Shown piece by piece: positions 1 to 9,204 of a DNA stretch of 64,000 nt. Made by a program: the position numbers and the translations under genes. The DNA comes from Bradyrhizobium erythrophlei (GTDB lineage Bacteria; Pseudomonadota; Alphaproteobacteria; Rhizobiales; Xanthobacteraceae): positions 1,426,001 to 1,490,000 of the forward strand of contig NZ_LT670818.1 of the NCBI RefSeq assembly GCF_900129505.1. The letters are read 5' to 3'. Under the pieces are notes generated by a model, which saw only the letters and a list, made by a program, of their open reading frames with translations, ran no database searches and had not been told where the DNA came from. The first letter of the stretch is position 1. Every line of letters starts with the position of its first letter.

Positions 1-762
1 CGCCGTGCAGCCGATCATCAGGGACGACGGATACGGCCAGGGCTGGGTCATGTAGTAATTGACGTCGGTGCAGCGAATTCCGGACTCCTCGAAAATCTCG
101 CGTCGAACCGCGTCCTCGATGGTTTCGGCGGCTTCGACGAATCCGGCGAGGCACGAATACATTCCAGGCGGGAACTGCTTCTGCCGTCCCATCAGCACCT
201 TGTCCCCCGAGGTCACCAGCATGATCACGACAGGGTCGGTGCGCGGAAAATGCTCGGCCTTGCAGTTCGGACATTCGCGCTTCCAGCCACCTTCCCGCAT
301 CGCCGTGCGGGTTCCGCAATTGGCGCAATAGCCGTGGCGCTGATGCCAGTTCACCATCGATTTCGCCACCGCGATCGCCGAAAGCTGCTCGACCGGCACC
401 AGGCCCTGCATCACCATGCCGCGCAGTTCGCTTGCCTTGACATCGTTGCGGGACAGCAGGCTCTCCACTGCGGCGGCCGAGATCCCCATGCCGAACAACG
501 GGGCGTTGTCGCGCAAGCCCAGAAAGATCGTGCCGGGATTGGCGCCGAATTTCAGCGCTTCCTCGATGGTCAGAAGCGCGTGGGGACCTTCGGCCTCCTG
601 CTTCATCACCAGCGAGTCGCGATGCACCACATAGGCGCGGGCGTCGCGGCGCTCCTCCAGCGCCATCAATTTGGAATCGTCGCTGCGCAGATGCGCGGCG
701 CGATCGAGGATATGGGTGACGAAAGCCGGCTTCCCCAGCGGAAACGAATCGAATGCTGTCAT
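1..762 (-). CDS. nudC: NADH pyrophosphatase NudC, 3' end cut by window edge
   Basis: Hydrolyses NAD(H) to NMN(H) and AMP and, by family knowledge, removes NAD caps from RNA. The 254 codons in the window show a four-Cys zinc ribbon (CANC and CPNC) near residues 140-172. A complete Nudix box follows near residues 200-225: Gly, then Glu five residues on, then REIFEESG. Further on are the residues YPSSLMIG, typical of the NudC subfamily. The start ATG lies 3 bases after the stop of the HIT gene upstream, so the two are probably co-transcribed. The C-terminus lies outside the window. Confidence 0.93.
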   Translation of the reverse strand, partial: MTAFDSFPLGKPAFVTHILDRAAHLRSDDSKLMALEERRDARAYVVHRDSLVMKQEAEGPHALLTIEEALKFGANPGTIFLGLRDNAPLFGMGISAAAVESLLSRNDVKASELRGMVMQGLVPVEQLSAIAVAKSMVNWHQRHGYCANCGTRTAMREGGWKRECPNCKAEHFPRTDPVVIMLVTSGDKVLMGRQKQFPPGMYSCLAGFVEAAETIEDAVRREIFEESGIRCTDVNYYMTQPWPYPSSLMIGCTA

Positions 763-765
763 GTC

Positions 766-1191
766 CTAACCAAGCCAGATCTTGCGGCGAAGCGCGCTGA
801 TGAATTTCTGTACTTCCTCGGCGTCATGCGCCAGCGGCGGCGCCACTCCCCAGACCGGACGCGGCCAGGCGATGTCGCTGGTACGGCGCGCGATCAGATG
901 GACATGCAGTTGCGGCACCGCGTTGCCGAGGGCTGCGATATTCAGCTTGTCGCAGTGGGTGACGTCCTTGAGCGCGCGCGCGGTGCGGCTGATTTCCGTC
1001 ATCAATTGTGCTTGCTCGACCTCGTCGAGGTCGATGATCTCCACGGCCTCGGGCCGGCGCGGCACCAGCAACAGCCAAGGATAATGCGCGTCCTTGACCA
1101 CGAGCACGCGGCACAACGGCAGGTCGCCGATATCGATGGTGTCTTTCGTGAGCTGTGAATGCAGCGACCATGCGGGGGCGTCAGAAGGCAT
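766..1191 (-). CDS. HIT family (histidine triad) protein
   Basis: A 141-residue HIT-fold nucleotide-binding protein, probably a nucleotidyl hydrolase or transferase. The active-site signature near residues 95-100 reads QLHVHLIAR: the first two triad histidines are present and the third is Ile. I chose the ATG at 1191 because AGGA lies 7 bases upstream; an in-frame ATG at 1215 is possible. Its stop is 3 bases before nudC, which suggests a two-gene nucleotide-metabolism unit. Confidence 0.85.
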   Translation of the reverse strand: MPSDAPAWSLHSQLTKDTIDIGDLPLCRVLVVKDAHYPWLLLVPRRPEAVEIIDLDEVEQAQLMTEISRTARALKDVTHCDKLNIAALGNAVPQLHVHLIARRTSDIAWPRPVWGVAPPLAHDAEEVQKFISALRRKIWLG

Positions 1192-1279
1192 GTGCGTTCC
1201 TGGTGCGTCCATCATTTTCCCGATGGCTTTGGTCTGAAGTGGCCTGAAATGGACACCGCTGGCAGTGTCATATCAAGGC

Positions 1280-1417
1280 GTCGTCATCCGCGAAAGCGGA
1301 TGATCCAGTATTCCAGAGCAGCCCAATGGAGCCGAGGAGCCGCGGCGTACTGGATACCCCGCTGGAGCCTGTCATCGGGCTCGCCGCAGGCGAGACCCGG
1401 TGGCGGGGTATGACGAC
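1280..1417. repeat. Dispersed intergenic palindromic repeat (copy 1)
   Basis: Begins with CATCCGC-gaaa-GCGGATG, contains ATCCAGTATTCCAGAG, then GGCGTACTGGATACCCCGC, and ends in GCGGGGTATGACG. The same modules recur in at least nine other gaps of the core chromosome in this window. No coding potential was seen. Confidence 0.8.
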
Positions 1418-1461
1418 GGAGGTCCTGCTTGCTTTCCGGCCCTTTTGGCCCCAAATAGGGG

Positions 1462-1562
1462 CCGGGAGATTGGCGGTGGACGAGCCACTCGCCAACCGGG
1501 TCAGGTCCGGAAGGAAGCAGCCCTAACGAGGTCCGGATCGGGTCGCTCGTCAGTCTCCTACC
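1462..1562 (+). ncRNA. ffs: 4.5S signal recognition particle RNA
   Basis: Contains the near-invariant SRP domain IV sequence GTCAGGTCCGGAAGGAAGCA (1500-1519) followed by GCCCTAACGA. The flanks pair as expected for the long hairpin, for example GGAGA near 1466 with TCTCC near 1555. A run of six T (1565-1570) follows, as in an intrinsic terminator. It forms the SRP with Ffh for co-translational membrane targeting. Placement upstream of dnaX is common in rhizobia. The ends are approximate. Confidence 0.93.
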
Positions 1563-1727
1563 TGTTTTTTCGAGCGAATCGCGCAAGATGGGCTATCCCC
1601 CGTCCGGCGCTGGATTCCGTTTCGGCGCGTATTCCGCAAAAGTGGATACCGGTTTTGCGATCAGAATGCGCGTAAGCTAAGTTCCGCACGCCGGCTTCGA
1701 AAGACAATCAGAGTTGCGGATCGATCG

Positions 1728-3569
1728 ATGACCGATGCTGGCGTTCCCCTGATGCCCCCCAACGATGCGCAAGGCGCGCCAAAGGCCGGATCCGGGCCGG
1801 AAGCCGGCAAGCATTACCGGGTACTGGCACGCAAATACCGTCCCTCCAGTTTCGAGGATTTGATCGGCCAGGATGCCGTGGTCCGCACCGTTTCGAACGC
1901 GTTCGAGACCGGGCGGATTCCGCAGGCCTGGATCCTGACCGGCGTACGCGGGGTCGGCAAGACCACCACGGCGCGGATCCTCGCCCGCGCGCTGAATTAC
2001 GAGCTGCCGGATGGCTCGGTGAAGGGCCCGACCATCCACATGCCGATGCTCGGCGTGCATTGCCAGGCGATCATGGAAAGCCGGCACATGGACGTCCTGG
2101 AAATGGACGCCGCGTCCCACACCGGTGTCGATGACGTGCGCCAGATCAACGACAGCGTGCGCTACGCGCCGGCCAGCGCCCGCTACAAGGTCTACATCAT
2201 CGACGAAGTCCACATGCTCTCGACGGCGGCGTTCAACGCCTTCCTGAAGACGCTGGAAGAGCCGCCGGAGCACGCCAAATTCGTATTTGCGACCACCGAA
2301 ATCCGCAAAGTGCCGGTGACGGTGCTGTCACGCTGCCAGCGTTTCGATCTGCGCCGGGTCGAGGCCGACGTGCTGATGAAGCATCTCGGCAGCATCGCGG
2401 CAAAGGAAAACGTCGAGGTCGAGCCGGAAGCGCTGGGGATCATCGCCCGCGCCGCCGAGGGCTCGGTGCGCGATTCGCTGTCGCTGTTCGATCAGGCGAT
2501 CGCGCATGCGGCGGGTCTCGTCCGTGCCGATGCCGTGCGGCAGATGCTCGGGCTGGCCGACCGCACCCGGGTGATCGATCTGTTCGATTCGCTGGCGCGC
2601 GGCGATATCACCAGTGCGTTCGGGGAATTTCGCGAGCAGTACGATGTCGGCGCCGATCCGATCGTGGTGCTGTCCGATCTCGCCGAGTTCGTCAATTTCG
2701 TCACCCGGGTCAAGGTGATTCCCGGGATCGCCGACAATGTCGCCTTCAGCGAGACCGAACGGCTGCGCGGGCGCGACTTCGCCGCCAAGCTCTCGATGCG
2801 GGTGCTGTCGCGGATGTTTCAGATGCTGCTCAAGGGCATCGCCGAGGCACAGGTAGCGACCCGTCCGGTCGCGGCGGCGGAAATGGTGCTGGTGCGCATC
2901 GCCTATGTCGCCGACATGCCGACGCCGGACGAGGCGATCCGGATGATCGAGCAGAATGGCGGCGCATCGTCGCCGGTGACGGCCGAAACCGCCGCGCCGC
3001 GCAGCGCGCCGGCCCCGACAATGTCGGCGGCCCAGCCATCGTCCGCGCGGATGTCCAGCGCGCCCCGAACCAATGCCGAGGCCTCGCCGCGGCCCCAAAT
3101 GATCGCACAGGCGTCCGACGCGCAGGCAGCGCCTTCGGCGCGGCGGATCGCGAGCTTCCCGGAACTGGTGGCGCTCGCCGCCGAGAAGCGCGACCTGCAG
3201 ACCAAGGCCGCGCTCGAAGCCGACGTCCGCCTGGTCCGCATCGAGGACGGCCGGCTAGAGGTGGCGATGGAGCGCAGCGCGGCGCGCACGCTGATCAACG
3301 ATCTCTCCCGCAAGCTCGAGCAATGGACCGGCCGGCGCTGGACCGTGATCGTATCCAACGAAGCAGGCCAACCAACGGTGCGTTCGCTGAACGAAGCCGC
3401 GAGGAATCAGCGCGAGCGCGCCGCCGAGGCCGATCCGCGGGTGCAGGAAGTGCTGGCGCGGTTTCCCGGCGCCAAGGTGGTCGAGGTGCGCAGGCTTGCC
3501 CCGGAGCCGCCGGAATCCGATGCTAGCGGTGAAGACCCCGCCGAGACCCCCGACAGCGACGATCCATAG
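1728..3569 (+). CDS. dnaX: DNA polymerase III subunit gamma/tau
   Basis: Clamp-loader ATPase of the replicase, 613 residues. The Walker A motif GVRGVGKTTTAR lies near residues 70-81. The Walker B box is degenerate, as in the family, and reads IIDEVHML. A sensor/SRC-like motif (VLSRCQRFDLRR) follows. The C-terminal half is Ala/Pro-rich, then carries a tau-like tail. The four Cys zinc ligands of E. coli DnaX are mostly absent: only one Cys (GVHC) remains in that loop. It heads the conserved dnaX-ybaB-recR cluster. Confidence 0.97.
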   Translation: MTDAGVPLMPPNDAQGAPKAGSGPEAGKHYRVLARKYRPSSFEDLIGQDAVVRTVSNAFETGRIPQAWILTGVRGVGKTTTARILARALNYELPDGSVKGPTIHMPMLGVHCQAIMESRHMDVLEMDAASHTGVDDVRQINDSVRYAPASARYKVYIIDEVHMLSTAAFNAFLKTLEEPPEHAKFVFATTEIRKVPVTVLSRCQRFDLRRVEADVLMKHLGSIAAKENVEVEPEALGIIARAAEGSVRDSLSLFDQAIAHAAGLVRADAVRQMLGLADRTRVIDLFDSLARGDITSAFGEFREQYDVGADPIVVLSDLAEFVNFVTRVKVIPGIADNVAFSETERLRGRDFAAKLSMRVLSRMFQMLLKGIAEAQVATRPVAAAEMVLVRIAYVADMPTPDEAIRMIEQNGGASSPVTAETAAPRSAPAPTMSAAQPSSARMSSAPRTNAEASPRPQMIAQASDAQAAPSARRIASFPELVALAAEKRDLQTKAALEADVRLVRIEDGRLEVAMERSAARTLINDLSRKLEQWTGRRWTVIVSNEAGQPTVRSLNEAARNQRERAAEADPRVQEVLARFPGAKVVEVRRLAPEPPESDASGEDPAETPDSDDP

Positions 3570-3589
3570 CGAGAGACGAGGAAACACTC

Positions 3590-3910
3590 ATGGCTGATTT
3601 TCTCGGCATGATGAAACAGGCGGCGCAGCTGCAGTCGAAGATGCAGGAGATGCAGGAAGAGCTCGGCCATGTCGAGGTCGAGGGCATTTCCGGCGGTGGC
3701 CTGGTCAGCGTGCGCATGACCGCGAAGATGGAAGTGAAGGCGGTCAAGATCGACCCCAGCCTGATGAAGGCGGACGAGCGCGAAATCCTCGAAGACCTGC
3801 TGGTGACCGCGCATAATGAAGCGCGGCGCAAGGCGGAAGCCGCGATGGCCGAAAAGATGCAGGCGCTGACCGGCGGAATGGGCCTGCCGCCGGGACTGGG
3901 CCTCACCTGA
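3590..3910 (+). CDS. YbaB/EbfC nucleoid-associated protein
   Basis: A 106-residue small DNA-binding dimer of the YbaB family. It has the typical N-terminus ([11 protein letters not shown]), a Gln/Met-rich helix and the GISGGGLV core. GAGG lies just upstream of the ATG. It starts 20 bases after dnaX and ends 1 base before recR, the usual conserved order that links it to recombination and replication. Confidence 0.95.
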   Translation: MADFLGMMKQAAQLQSKMQEMQEELGHVEVEGISGGGLVSVRMTAKMEVKAVKIDPSLMKADEREILEDLLVTAHNEARRKAEAAMAEKMQALTGGMGLPPGLGLT

Positions 3911-3911
3911 T

Positions 3912-4517
3912 ATGGCCACTGCGGTTGCCGGCCCCGAAATCGAACGCCTGATCCAGCTCCTGGCGCGGCTGCCGGGGCTCGGCCCGCGTTCGGCGCGGCG
4001 CGCGGCGCTGCACCTGATCAAGAAGCGCGAGGCGCTGATGACGCCGCTCTCCGCGGCGCTGCAGGTGGCGATCGACAAGATCCAGGTCTGCAAGACCTGC
4101 GGCAATATCGACACCCAGAATCCCTGCACGGTATGCACCGATCCGCGACGCGACGGCTCGATCATCGTCGTGGTCGCCGACGTCGCCGACCTCTGGGCGC
4201 TGGAGCGAGCGCATGCGACCAGCGGGCGCTATCACGTGCTGGGGGCGACGTTGTCGCCGCTCGACGGCGTCGGCCCGCAGGACCTGACCATCGAGGCGCT
4301 CGTCAAGCGCGCCCACGATCCGCAGGTTCAGGAGATCATCCTCGCGCTCAATGCCACCGTCGACGGCCAGACCACGGCGCACTACATCACCGACCTCCTG
4401 CAGGAGGCGAACGTCAAGGTGACGCGGCTCGCCCACGGCGTGCCGGTCGGCGGCGAACTCGATTATCTCGACGAAGGCACCTTGTCCGCGGCGATGCGAC
4501 AGCGGACCCTGTTCTAA
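3912..4517 (+). CDS. recR: Recombination mediator protein RecR
   Basis: A 201-residue RecFOR-pathway protein that helps load RecA at gaps. It shows the N-terminal helix-hairpin-helix ([14 protein letters not shown]), a zinc finger with Cys pairs (CKTC and CTVC, near residues 57-75) and a Toprim domain ([13 protein letters not shown], then [12 protein letters not shown]). Length and motif order are normal. It is translationally close to ybaB, with 1 base between them. Confidence 0.97.
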   Translation: MATAVAGPEIERLIQLLARLPGLGPRSARRAALHLIKKREALMTPLSAALQVAIDKIQVCKTCGNIDTQNPCTVCTDPRRDGSIIVVVADVADLWALERAHATSGRYHVLGATLSPLDGVGPQDLTIEALVKRAHDPQVQEIILALNATVDGQTTAHYITDLLQEANVKVTRLAHGVPVGGELDYLDEGTLSAAMRQRTLF

Positions 4518-4541
4518 CCACCAGACACGGAAATGATCGAC

Positions 4542-4988
4542 ATGACGAAACGAAGATTCGGCAAACGGCTGGCCTTGGGCATGATGATCGCGGTGACGTC
4601 AGCCGCGCCTGCCAGCTTCGCGCAGCAGGCCTGGGCGCAGCAGGCCGAGCCCGCGCCGAAACCGGGCAAGCCGATCCATGCCGGCGACGTGCTGTCGGGA
4701 GAGCTCAACGCCATGCGGCTGCGTGCCGACATCAAGGGCAAGCGCGTCTCCACCTATCAGCTCACCAGCGAGCCGCGCCGGCTGCCACCGCCGAACGGGT
4801 TGTGCGGCCTGGAAACCGGTCCGGAGACGTTTCAGATCGTCACCAACAGCGACGCCCAGGCGGCGCAGTTGAGGGGTTTCATCGGCAAGGAAGTCTCGCT
4901 CAAGGTCGACGAGGTCGCCTGCGCGCAGGATGCCGGCCAGATGAGCGAAGCCGTTGTCACCAAATGGAGCGTGGTGACGAAGCACTGA
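4542..4988 (+). CDS. Conserved secreted protein of unknown function
   Basis: A 148-residue product starting MTKRRFGKRLALGMMI, a typical Sec signal peptide with a cleavage region near ASFAQQAWAQ. The mature part has no motif I recognise and carries two Cys (LCGLE and VACAQ) that could form a disulfide. An ATG 9 bases upstream is also in frame but too close to the GGA-type ribosome site. It sits between recR and the Ldh2 dehydrogenase on the same strand. Confidence 0.75.
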   Translation: MTKRRFGKRLALGMMIAVTSAAPASFAQQAWAQQAEPAPKPGKPIHAGDVLSGELNAMRLRADIKGKRVSTYQLTSEPRRLPPPNGLCGLETGPETFQIVTNSDAQAAQLRGFIGKEVSLKVDEVACAQDAGQMSEAVVTKWSVVTKH

Positions 4989-5017
4989 TTAACCATCGCC
5001 AAACGAGACAAGACATC

Positions 5018-6091
5018 ATGGCCGATTATCGCACCGTCAAAGCCGATTCCCTCACCAGCGTGGTTCGCAGCATCGTCAAGGCGGGCGGCTCATCCGACCG
5101 CGAAGCCGATCTGGTCGCCACCAACCTGGTCGAAGCCAACCTGAAGGGCCATGACTCGCACGGCGTCGGCATGGTGCCGCGCTACATCGACGCGATGAAG
5201 GAAGGCGGACTCAAGATCAACCAGCATGTCGGCGTGGTGATGGACGGCGGCGCCATGCTCACCCTCGATGGCAATGTCGGCTACGGCCAGGTGATGGGTT
5301 TTGAGGCGATGGAACTGGGCGCCGAGCGCGCCAAGCGCAACGGCGTGTGCGTGGTCGGTCTGTCCAACTCGCATCACATCGGCCGCATCGGCCATTGGGC
5401 CGAGCAGTGCATCGGCCACGGCCTGGTTTCCATCCATTTCGTCAACGTGCTGGCGCGGCCGATCGTCGCCCCCTTTGGCGGCCGCGACGCGCGCCACGGC
5501 ACCAACCCGTTTTGCGTCGGCATCCCGCGGCCGGGAAAAGACCCCATCGTGCTCGACTTCGCCACCAGCAAGATCGCCCAGGGCAAGACCCGCGTGGCCT
5601 ACAACAAGGGCGAACAGCTGGCCCCCAGCACCATCATCGACGACCACGGCAACCCCTCGACCGACCCGCGCTTTACCGTGATCGAGCCGTCGGGCGCGAT
5701 CCTGCCGTTCGGCGAGCACAAGGGCTCGGGCCTGGCTCTGATCTGCGAACTCCTGGGTGGCGCGCTCTCGGGCGGCAAGACCCTGAGCGGCAAGCCGGAC
5801 GCCGGCCGCAAGGTGATCAACAGCATGTTTTCGATTCTGATCGATCCCGCCAAAATGGGCACCGGCGAGAACCTGGCGCGCGAGATGGAAAGCTTCGTCG
5901 CCTGGCACATCGCCTCGCCGCCCGCCGAAGGCGTGGACCGTGTGAAGATCGCCGGCGAGCCGGAACGAGAATGGAAGAAGCAGCGCCTGGCCGCGGGCAT
6001 CCCGGTCGACCCCACCACCTGGCAGGAGATCGTCGCCGCCGGCGCCAAGGTAGGCCTGGACAACGCGGCGATCGAGAAGCTGGCGAGTTAA
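5018..6091 (+). CDS. Malate/L-lactate dehydrogenase (Ldh2 family) oxidoreductase
   Basis: A 357-residue NAD(P)-dependent 2-hydroxyacid (or imine) reductase of the Ldh2/YlbC/ComC fold. Family features include the N-terminal HDSHGVGMVPRY, the middle NSHHIGRIGHWAE with catalytic His, the GTNPFCVGIPR block and the Gly-rich GEHKGSGLAL. The reading frame is open far upstream, but ATG 5018 matches the family N-terminus (MADYRTVKAD). The exact substrate cannot be read from the sequence. The next gene is convergent, with 5 bases between the two stops. Confidence 0.88.
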   Translation: MADYRTVKADSLTSVVRSIVKAGGSSDREADLVATNLVEANLKGHDSHGVGMVPRYIDAMKEGGLKINQHVGVVMDGGAMLTLDGNVGYGQVMGFEAMELGAERAKRNGVCVVGLSNSHHIGRIGHWAEQCIGHGLVSIHFVNVLARPIVAPFGGRDARHGTNPFCVGIPRPGKDPIVLDFATSKIAQGKTRVAYNKGEQLAPSTIIDDHGNPSTDPRFTVIEPSGAILPFGEHKGSGLALICELLGGALSGGKTLSGKPDAGRKVINSMFSILIDPAKMGTGENLAREMESFVAWHIASPPAEGVDRVKIAGEPEREWKKQRLAAGIPVDPTTWQEIVAAGAKVGLDNAAIEKLAS

Positions 6092-6096
6092 ACTCG

Positions 6097-7467
6097 TCAG
6101 ACCTTCGCCGTCTCCAGCTCCGCAAAATGCCCGCGGCGCTGCAGCCACGACAGCAGCATCAGGCTCGGCACCGCGACCGCGACACAGATCGCGAAGAACA
6201 GCGGCCACCCCGTCAGCTTGGCCACGAACCCCGCGCCCGACGACAGATAGGTGCGCCCAACCGCGGCGAGCGCAGTGAGCAGCGCGTATTGGGTCGCGGT
6301 ATGCAGCGGGTTCTGGCACAGCGCCGACAAATAGGCGACGAAGATCACGGTGCCGATGGCGCTGGTGAAGTTTTCCGCCGTGATGGCAAACGCCAGCGCC
6401 CATTGATTGACGCCGACGATCGCGAGCCAGGAGAACGACAGATTGGCGATCGCCTGCAGCACGCCGCCGATCCACAGGCTCGCGGCAAGCGAATAGCGGC
6501 GCGCCACGAAGCCGCCGGCAAAGCCGCCGATCAGAGTCGCCGCAAGGCCGACGCCCTTGACGATGGCGGCGTAGTCGTTGCGGGAAAAGCCGAGGTCGAT
6601 CACGAATGGCGCCGTCATGGTTCCGGAAAACGCATCGGTGAATTTGAACAGCACCACGAAGGCGAGTGCCGCGAGCGCATCCTTGCGAACCAGGAATTCG
6701 GAGAAAGCGCCGACCGCGGCCTGGGTCACGCGCGCCAGCGCGGTCTCGGTGCTGGTTGCGGCCTCCGCGCGCGCCGATTGTTCGGGCTCGGTGGCGAATA
6801 GCGCGGTGGCGGTGCCAATCAGCACAAGGGCGGCCATCGTCACATAACCCCACATCCAGGCGGACGAGCGCGGAAGACCGGTGCCTTCATAGGCGCTCAC
6901 CAAAAACAGTGCGCCGGCGGTCGAGACCAGCATGCCGATCCGATAGGCCGCGACATAGGACGCCATGCCGGCGGCCTGCTCGCTTTCGGGCAGGCTTTCC
7001 ACGCGGAACGCATCGACCACGATGTCCTGGGTCGACGACATCGCCGCGACCAGCAAGGCGCCGAACGCCACGAACAGCGGCGAGCGCGCCGGGTCCGTCA
7101 GCGCCAGCAGCAGGATCGAAACAATCAGCAGCAATTGCGAGCACACCAGCCAGCCACGACGGCGGCCGAAGGCGCGCGTGAACAGCGGAACATGCAGCGC
7201 GTCGGTCAGCGGCGCCCACAAAAATTTCAGCGTATAGGGGGTGCCGACCAGCGCGAACAGGCCGATGGTGCCGAGATCGACGCCGGATTCGCGCATCCAT
7301 ACCAGCAGCGTCGAGCCCGACAGCGCCAGCGGCAGCCCGGACGAAAACCCAAGCAGCATCACGATCAGTACCCGCCGCTGCAGATAAACCGCCAGGCTAT
7401 CGCGCCAGGAGGCGCGGGGCGCGGCGGGATTTTCAGATGATGGAGGCGCGGCTTCCGGTGCGGTCAT
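6097..7467 (-). CDS. ampG: AmpG-type muropeptide permease (MFS)
   Basis: A 456-residue major facilitator with about 12 to 14 hydrophobic segments. The first part carries the AmpG hallmark FSSGLPLALSGSTLLVWMRE and then the loop GRRRGWLVC. The segment STQDIVVDAFRVE is also typical of AmpG. It imports GlcNAc-anhydroMurNAc peptides for peptidoglycan recycling. In this genome those peptides could signal to the ampR/beta-lactamase pair at 25-27 kb, a link that is inferred. Confidence 0.9.
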   Translation of the reverse strand: MTAPEAAPPSSENPAAPRASWRDSLAVYLQRRVLIVMLLGFSSGLPLALSGSTLLVWMRESGVDLGTIGLFALVGTPYTLKFLWAPLTDALHVPLFTRAFGRRRGWLVCSQLLLIVSILLLALTDPARSPLFVAFGALLVAAMSSTQDIVVDAFRVESLPESEQAAGMASYVAAYRIGMLVSTAGALFLVSAYEGTGLPRSSAWMWGYVTMAALVLIGTATALFATEPEQSARAEAATSTETALARVTQAAVGAFSEFLVRKDALAALAFVVLFKFTDAFSGTMTAPFVIDLGFSRNDYAAIVKGVGLAATLIGGFAGGFVARRYSLAASLWIGGVLQAIANLSFSWLAIVGVNQWALAFAITAENFTSAIGTVIFVAYLSALCQNPLHTATQYALLTALAAVGRTYLSSGAGFVAKLTGWPLFFAICVAVAVPSLMLLSWLQRRGHFAELETAKV

Positions 7468-7508
7468 GGAGGGGTGTTAGCAGATTCGAGTGCAACAAAT
7501 GATATTGT

Positions 7509-7654
7509 CATCGCCCGGCTTGATCCGTGGGACGTTTACTCAGCTGTCAGCGTCCGCGAAGGCGGACGATCCAGTATTCCGCGACGCCTCGGCCTAATCT
7601 CAAAGAGCGCGGCGTACTGGATACCCCGCCTTCGCGGGGTATGACAGAGAAGGG
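7509..7654. repeat. Dispersed intergenic palindromic repeat (copy 2)
   Basis: Fills most of the 338-base gap between ampG and rmuC. Modules: TCATCGCCCGGCTTGATC, then GTCCGCGAAGGCGGAC-GATCCAGTATTCC, then GGCGTACTGGATACCCCGC, ending in a CCCCGC/GCGGGG palindrome and TATGACAG. No gene was seen in the rest of the gap (7655-7805). Confidence 0.8.
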
Positions 7655-7805
7655 GGGTAGAGGCGAAGAGTATTCAGGCGCCGGCTATGCCAGGATAGAG
7701 ATCAGCGCAATTGGGATTGAGCTCTTCAATCAGCCGGATTTTCCAGGCTCGCGATGACACCTGTTTTCCCCGCGCCATGCGGGGACGAGGTGAAGAAACC
7801 CGAAC

Positions 7806-9014
7806 CTACTCCCCTGCCTGCAGCTTGCGCGGCAGCGGGAACAACTCGGGCGTCTCAGCCTTGACGAGGCGGGGCAGTTCGGCCACCGGCTCGGCCTTGC
7901 TGAAATCCAGCTCCTCGATGCGGCCGGCGCGCTTTTCGATCTTGTCGGCGGAAATCAGGATCTGGCGGACGTCCTCGTTGACGTCGCCAAAATGCTTCTG
8001 CAGTTTCAGCACGCGGTCGCGCAGGCGGCCGAGATCGTCGCCGAGATTGAGCACTTCGGTGCGGATCTGGTCGGCGGCGTCGCGCATCCGGGCGTCTTTG
8101 AGGATCTGCTGCATCACCTGGATCGCCAGCATCAATAGCGACGGCGACACCAGCACGACGCGGGCGCGGTAGGCTTTCTGGATCACGTCGTCGAAACCAT
8201 CGTGGATTTCGGCATAGACCGATTCCGAGGGCACGAACATCAGCGCGGTGTCCTGGGTCTCGCCGGCAATCAGGTATTTTTCCGCGATGTCGCTGACATG
8301 CTTCATGACGTCGCCGCGCAGCCGCTGCGTGGCGATCTTCTTTTCCTCGTCGCTGCGGGCGTCGTGCAGCGCGGTCATCGCTTCCAGCGGGAATTTCGCG
8401 TCGATGCAGAGCGGGCGCTGATCGGGCAGGAACACCACGCAGTCCGGCCGTTTTCCCGTCGAGAGCGTGAACTGGAATTCGTAAGCGCCCTTCGGCATGC
8501 CGTCCTGGACGATCGCCTCCATGCGGGCCTGGCCGAAGGCGCCGCGCGATTGCTTGTTGGCCAGCACGTCGCGCAGCGTGGTCACCTGCGAAGTCAGGTC
8601 GGTGAGGTTCTTGTGGGCGTTGTCGATGATGCCGAGCCGCTCGTGCAGCACGCGCAGACTGTCCATGGTGTTGCGGGTGGTCTGCTCCATCGACTGGCCG
8701 ACCCGATGGGTCACCGAATCCAGCCGCTCGCTGACGGCCCGCGCCATCTCGGCCTGGCGGCCGGCCAGCGCCTGTCCCATCGCATCGACGCGGCCGGTGG
8801 CCTCGCTCTGCGCGCGCATCATTTCGCTCAAGCGCTCTTCCAGCTCGTCTGCGCGGATCGCCTGCGCCATCGCGAGCTCGGCGCCGCGCCGGCCCGCGCG
8901 CGCCATCACGATGGCGATGATCAGGAGCAGGAGCAGCGCCAGCGCGGCGAAGCCGATCAGTGCCGCACCGGTGCGGACCGGCAGGTCACCGATCGTGAAA
9001 AGAATCTCGTTCAT
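7806..9014 (-). CDS. rmuC: DNA recombination protein RmuC
   Basis: A 402-residue inner-membrane-anchored protein. It has an N-terminal membrane helix (ALIGFAALALLLLLIIAIVM, residues about 14-36), a long coiled coil and a PD-(D/E)xK-like nuclease core with LCIDAKFPLE and the conserved HVSDIAEKYL and SESVYAEIHD. In E. coli RmuC limits inversions at repeats and is proposed to be a nuclease. I chose ATG 9014 because the membrane helix then follows at the normal distance; longer in-frame starts add an unlikely N-terminus. Confidence 0.92.
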   Translation of the reverse strand: MNEILFTIGDLPVRTGAALIGFAALALLLLLIIAIVMARAGRRGAELAMAQAIRADELEERLSEMMRAQSEATGRVDAMGQALAGRQAEMARAVSERLDSVTHRVGQSMEQTTRNTMDSLRVLHERLGIIDNAHKNLTDLTSQVTTLRDVLANKQSRGAFGQARMEAIVQDGMPKGAYEFQFTLSTGKRPDCVVFLPDQRPLCIDAKFPLEAMTALHDARSDEEKKIATQRLRGDVMKHVSDIAEKYLIAGETQDTALMFVPSESVYAEIHDGFDDVIQKAYRARVVLVSPSLLMLAIQVMQQILKDARMRDAADQIRTEVLNLGDDLGRLRDRVLKLQKHFGDVNEDVRQILISADKIEKRAGRIEELDFSKAEPVAELPRLVKAETPELFPLPRKLQAGE

Positions 9015-9204
9015 GCTGTCCCTTGTATCCGATTCGGCCTTGAACGCGAACGAATAGGGAACATTTATGGTTAACCGAGGATTAATTTTCGTGGTTAACG
9101 CTTCCCTAAAATTCATGGTTAACGAACCCTGAACGGCCGCAGGGCACGCATTGACCCCGGCAAATCAACCGCTTAAATCGCCCGCCAAAGTATCCAGAGA
9201 AATC

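Noticed and set aside
4133..5017. Long open frame continuous with the Ldh2 gene
   Set aside because: The upstream 295 codons are an Arg/Ala-rich shadow of recR and the next gene. Family similarity starts at ATG 5018.
5090..6853. 587-codon minus-strand frame across the Ldh2 and ampG genes
   Set aside because: Antisense shadow of a GC-rich coding region; composition rich in Arg, Gly, Asp and Val without any motif.
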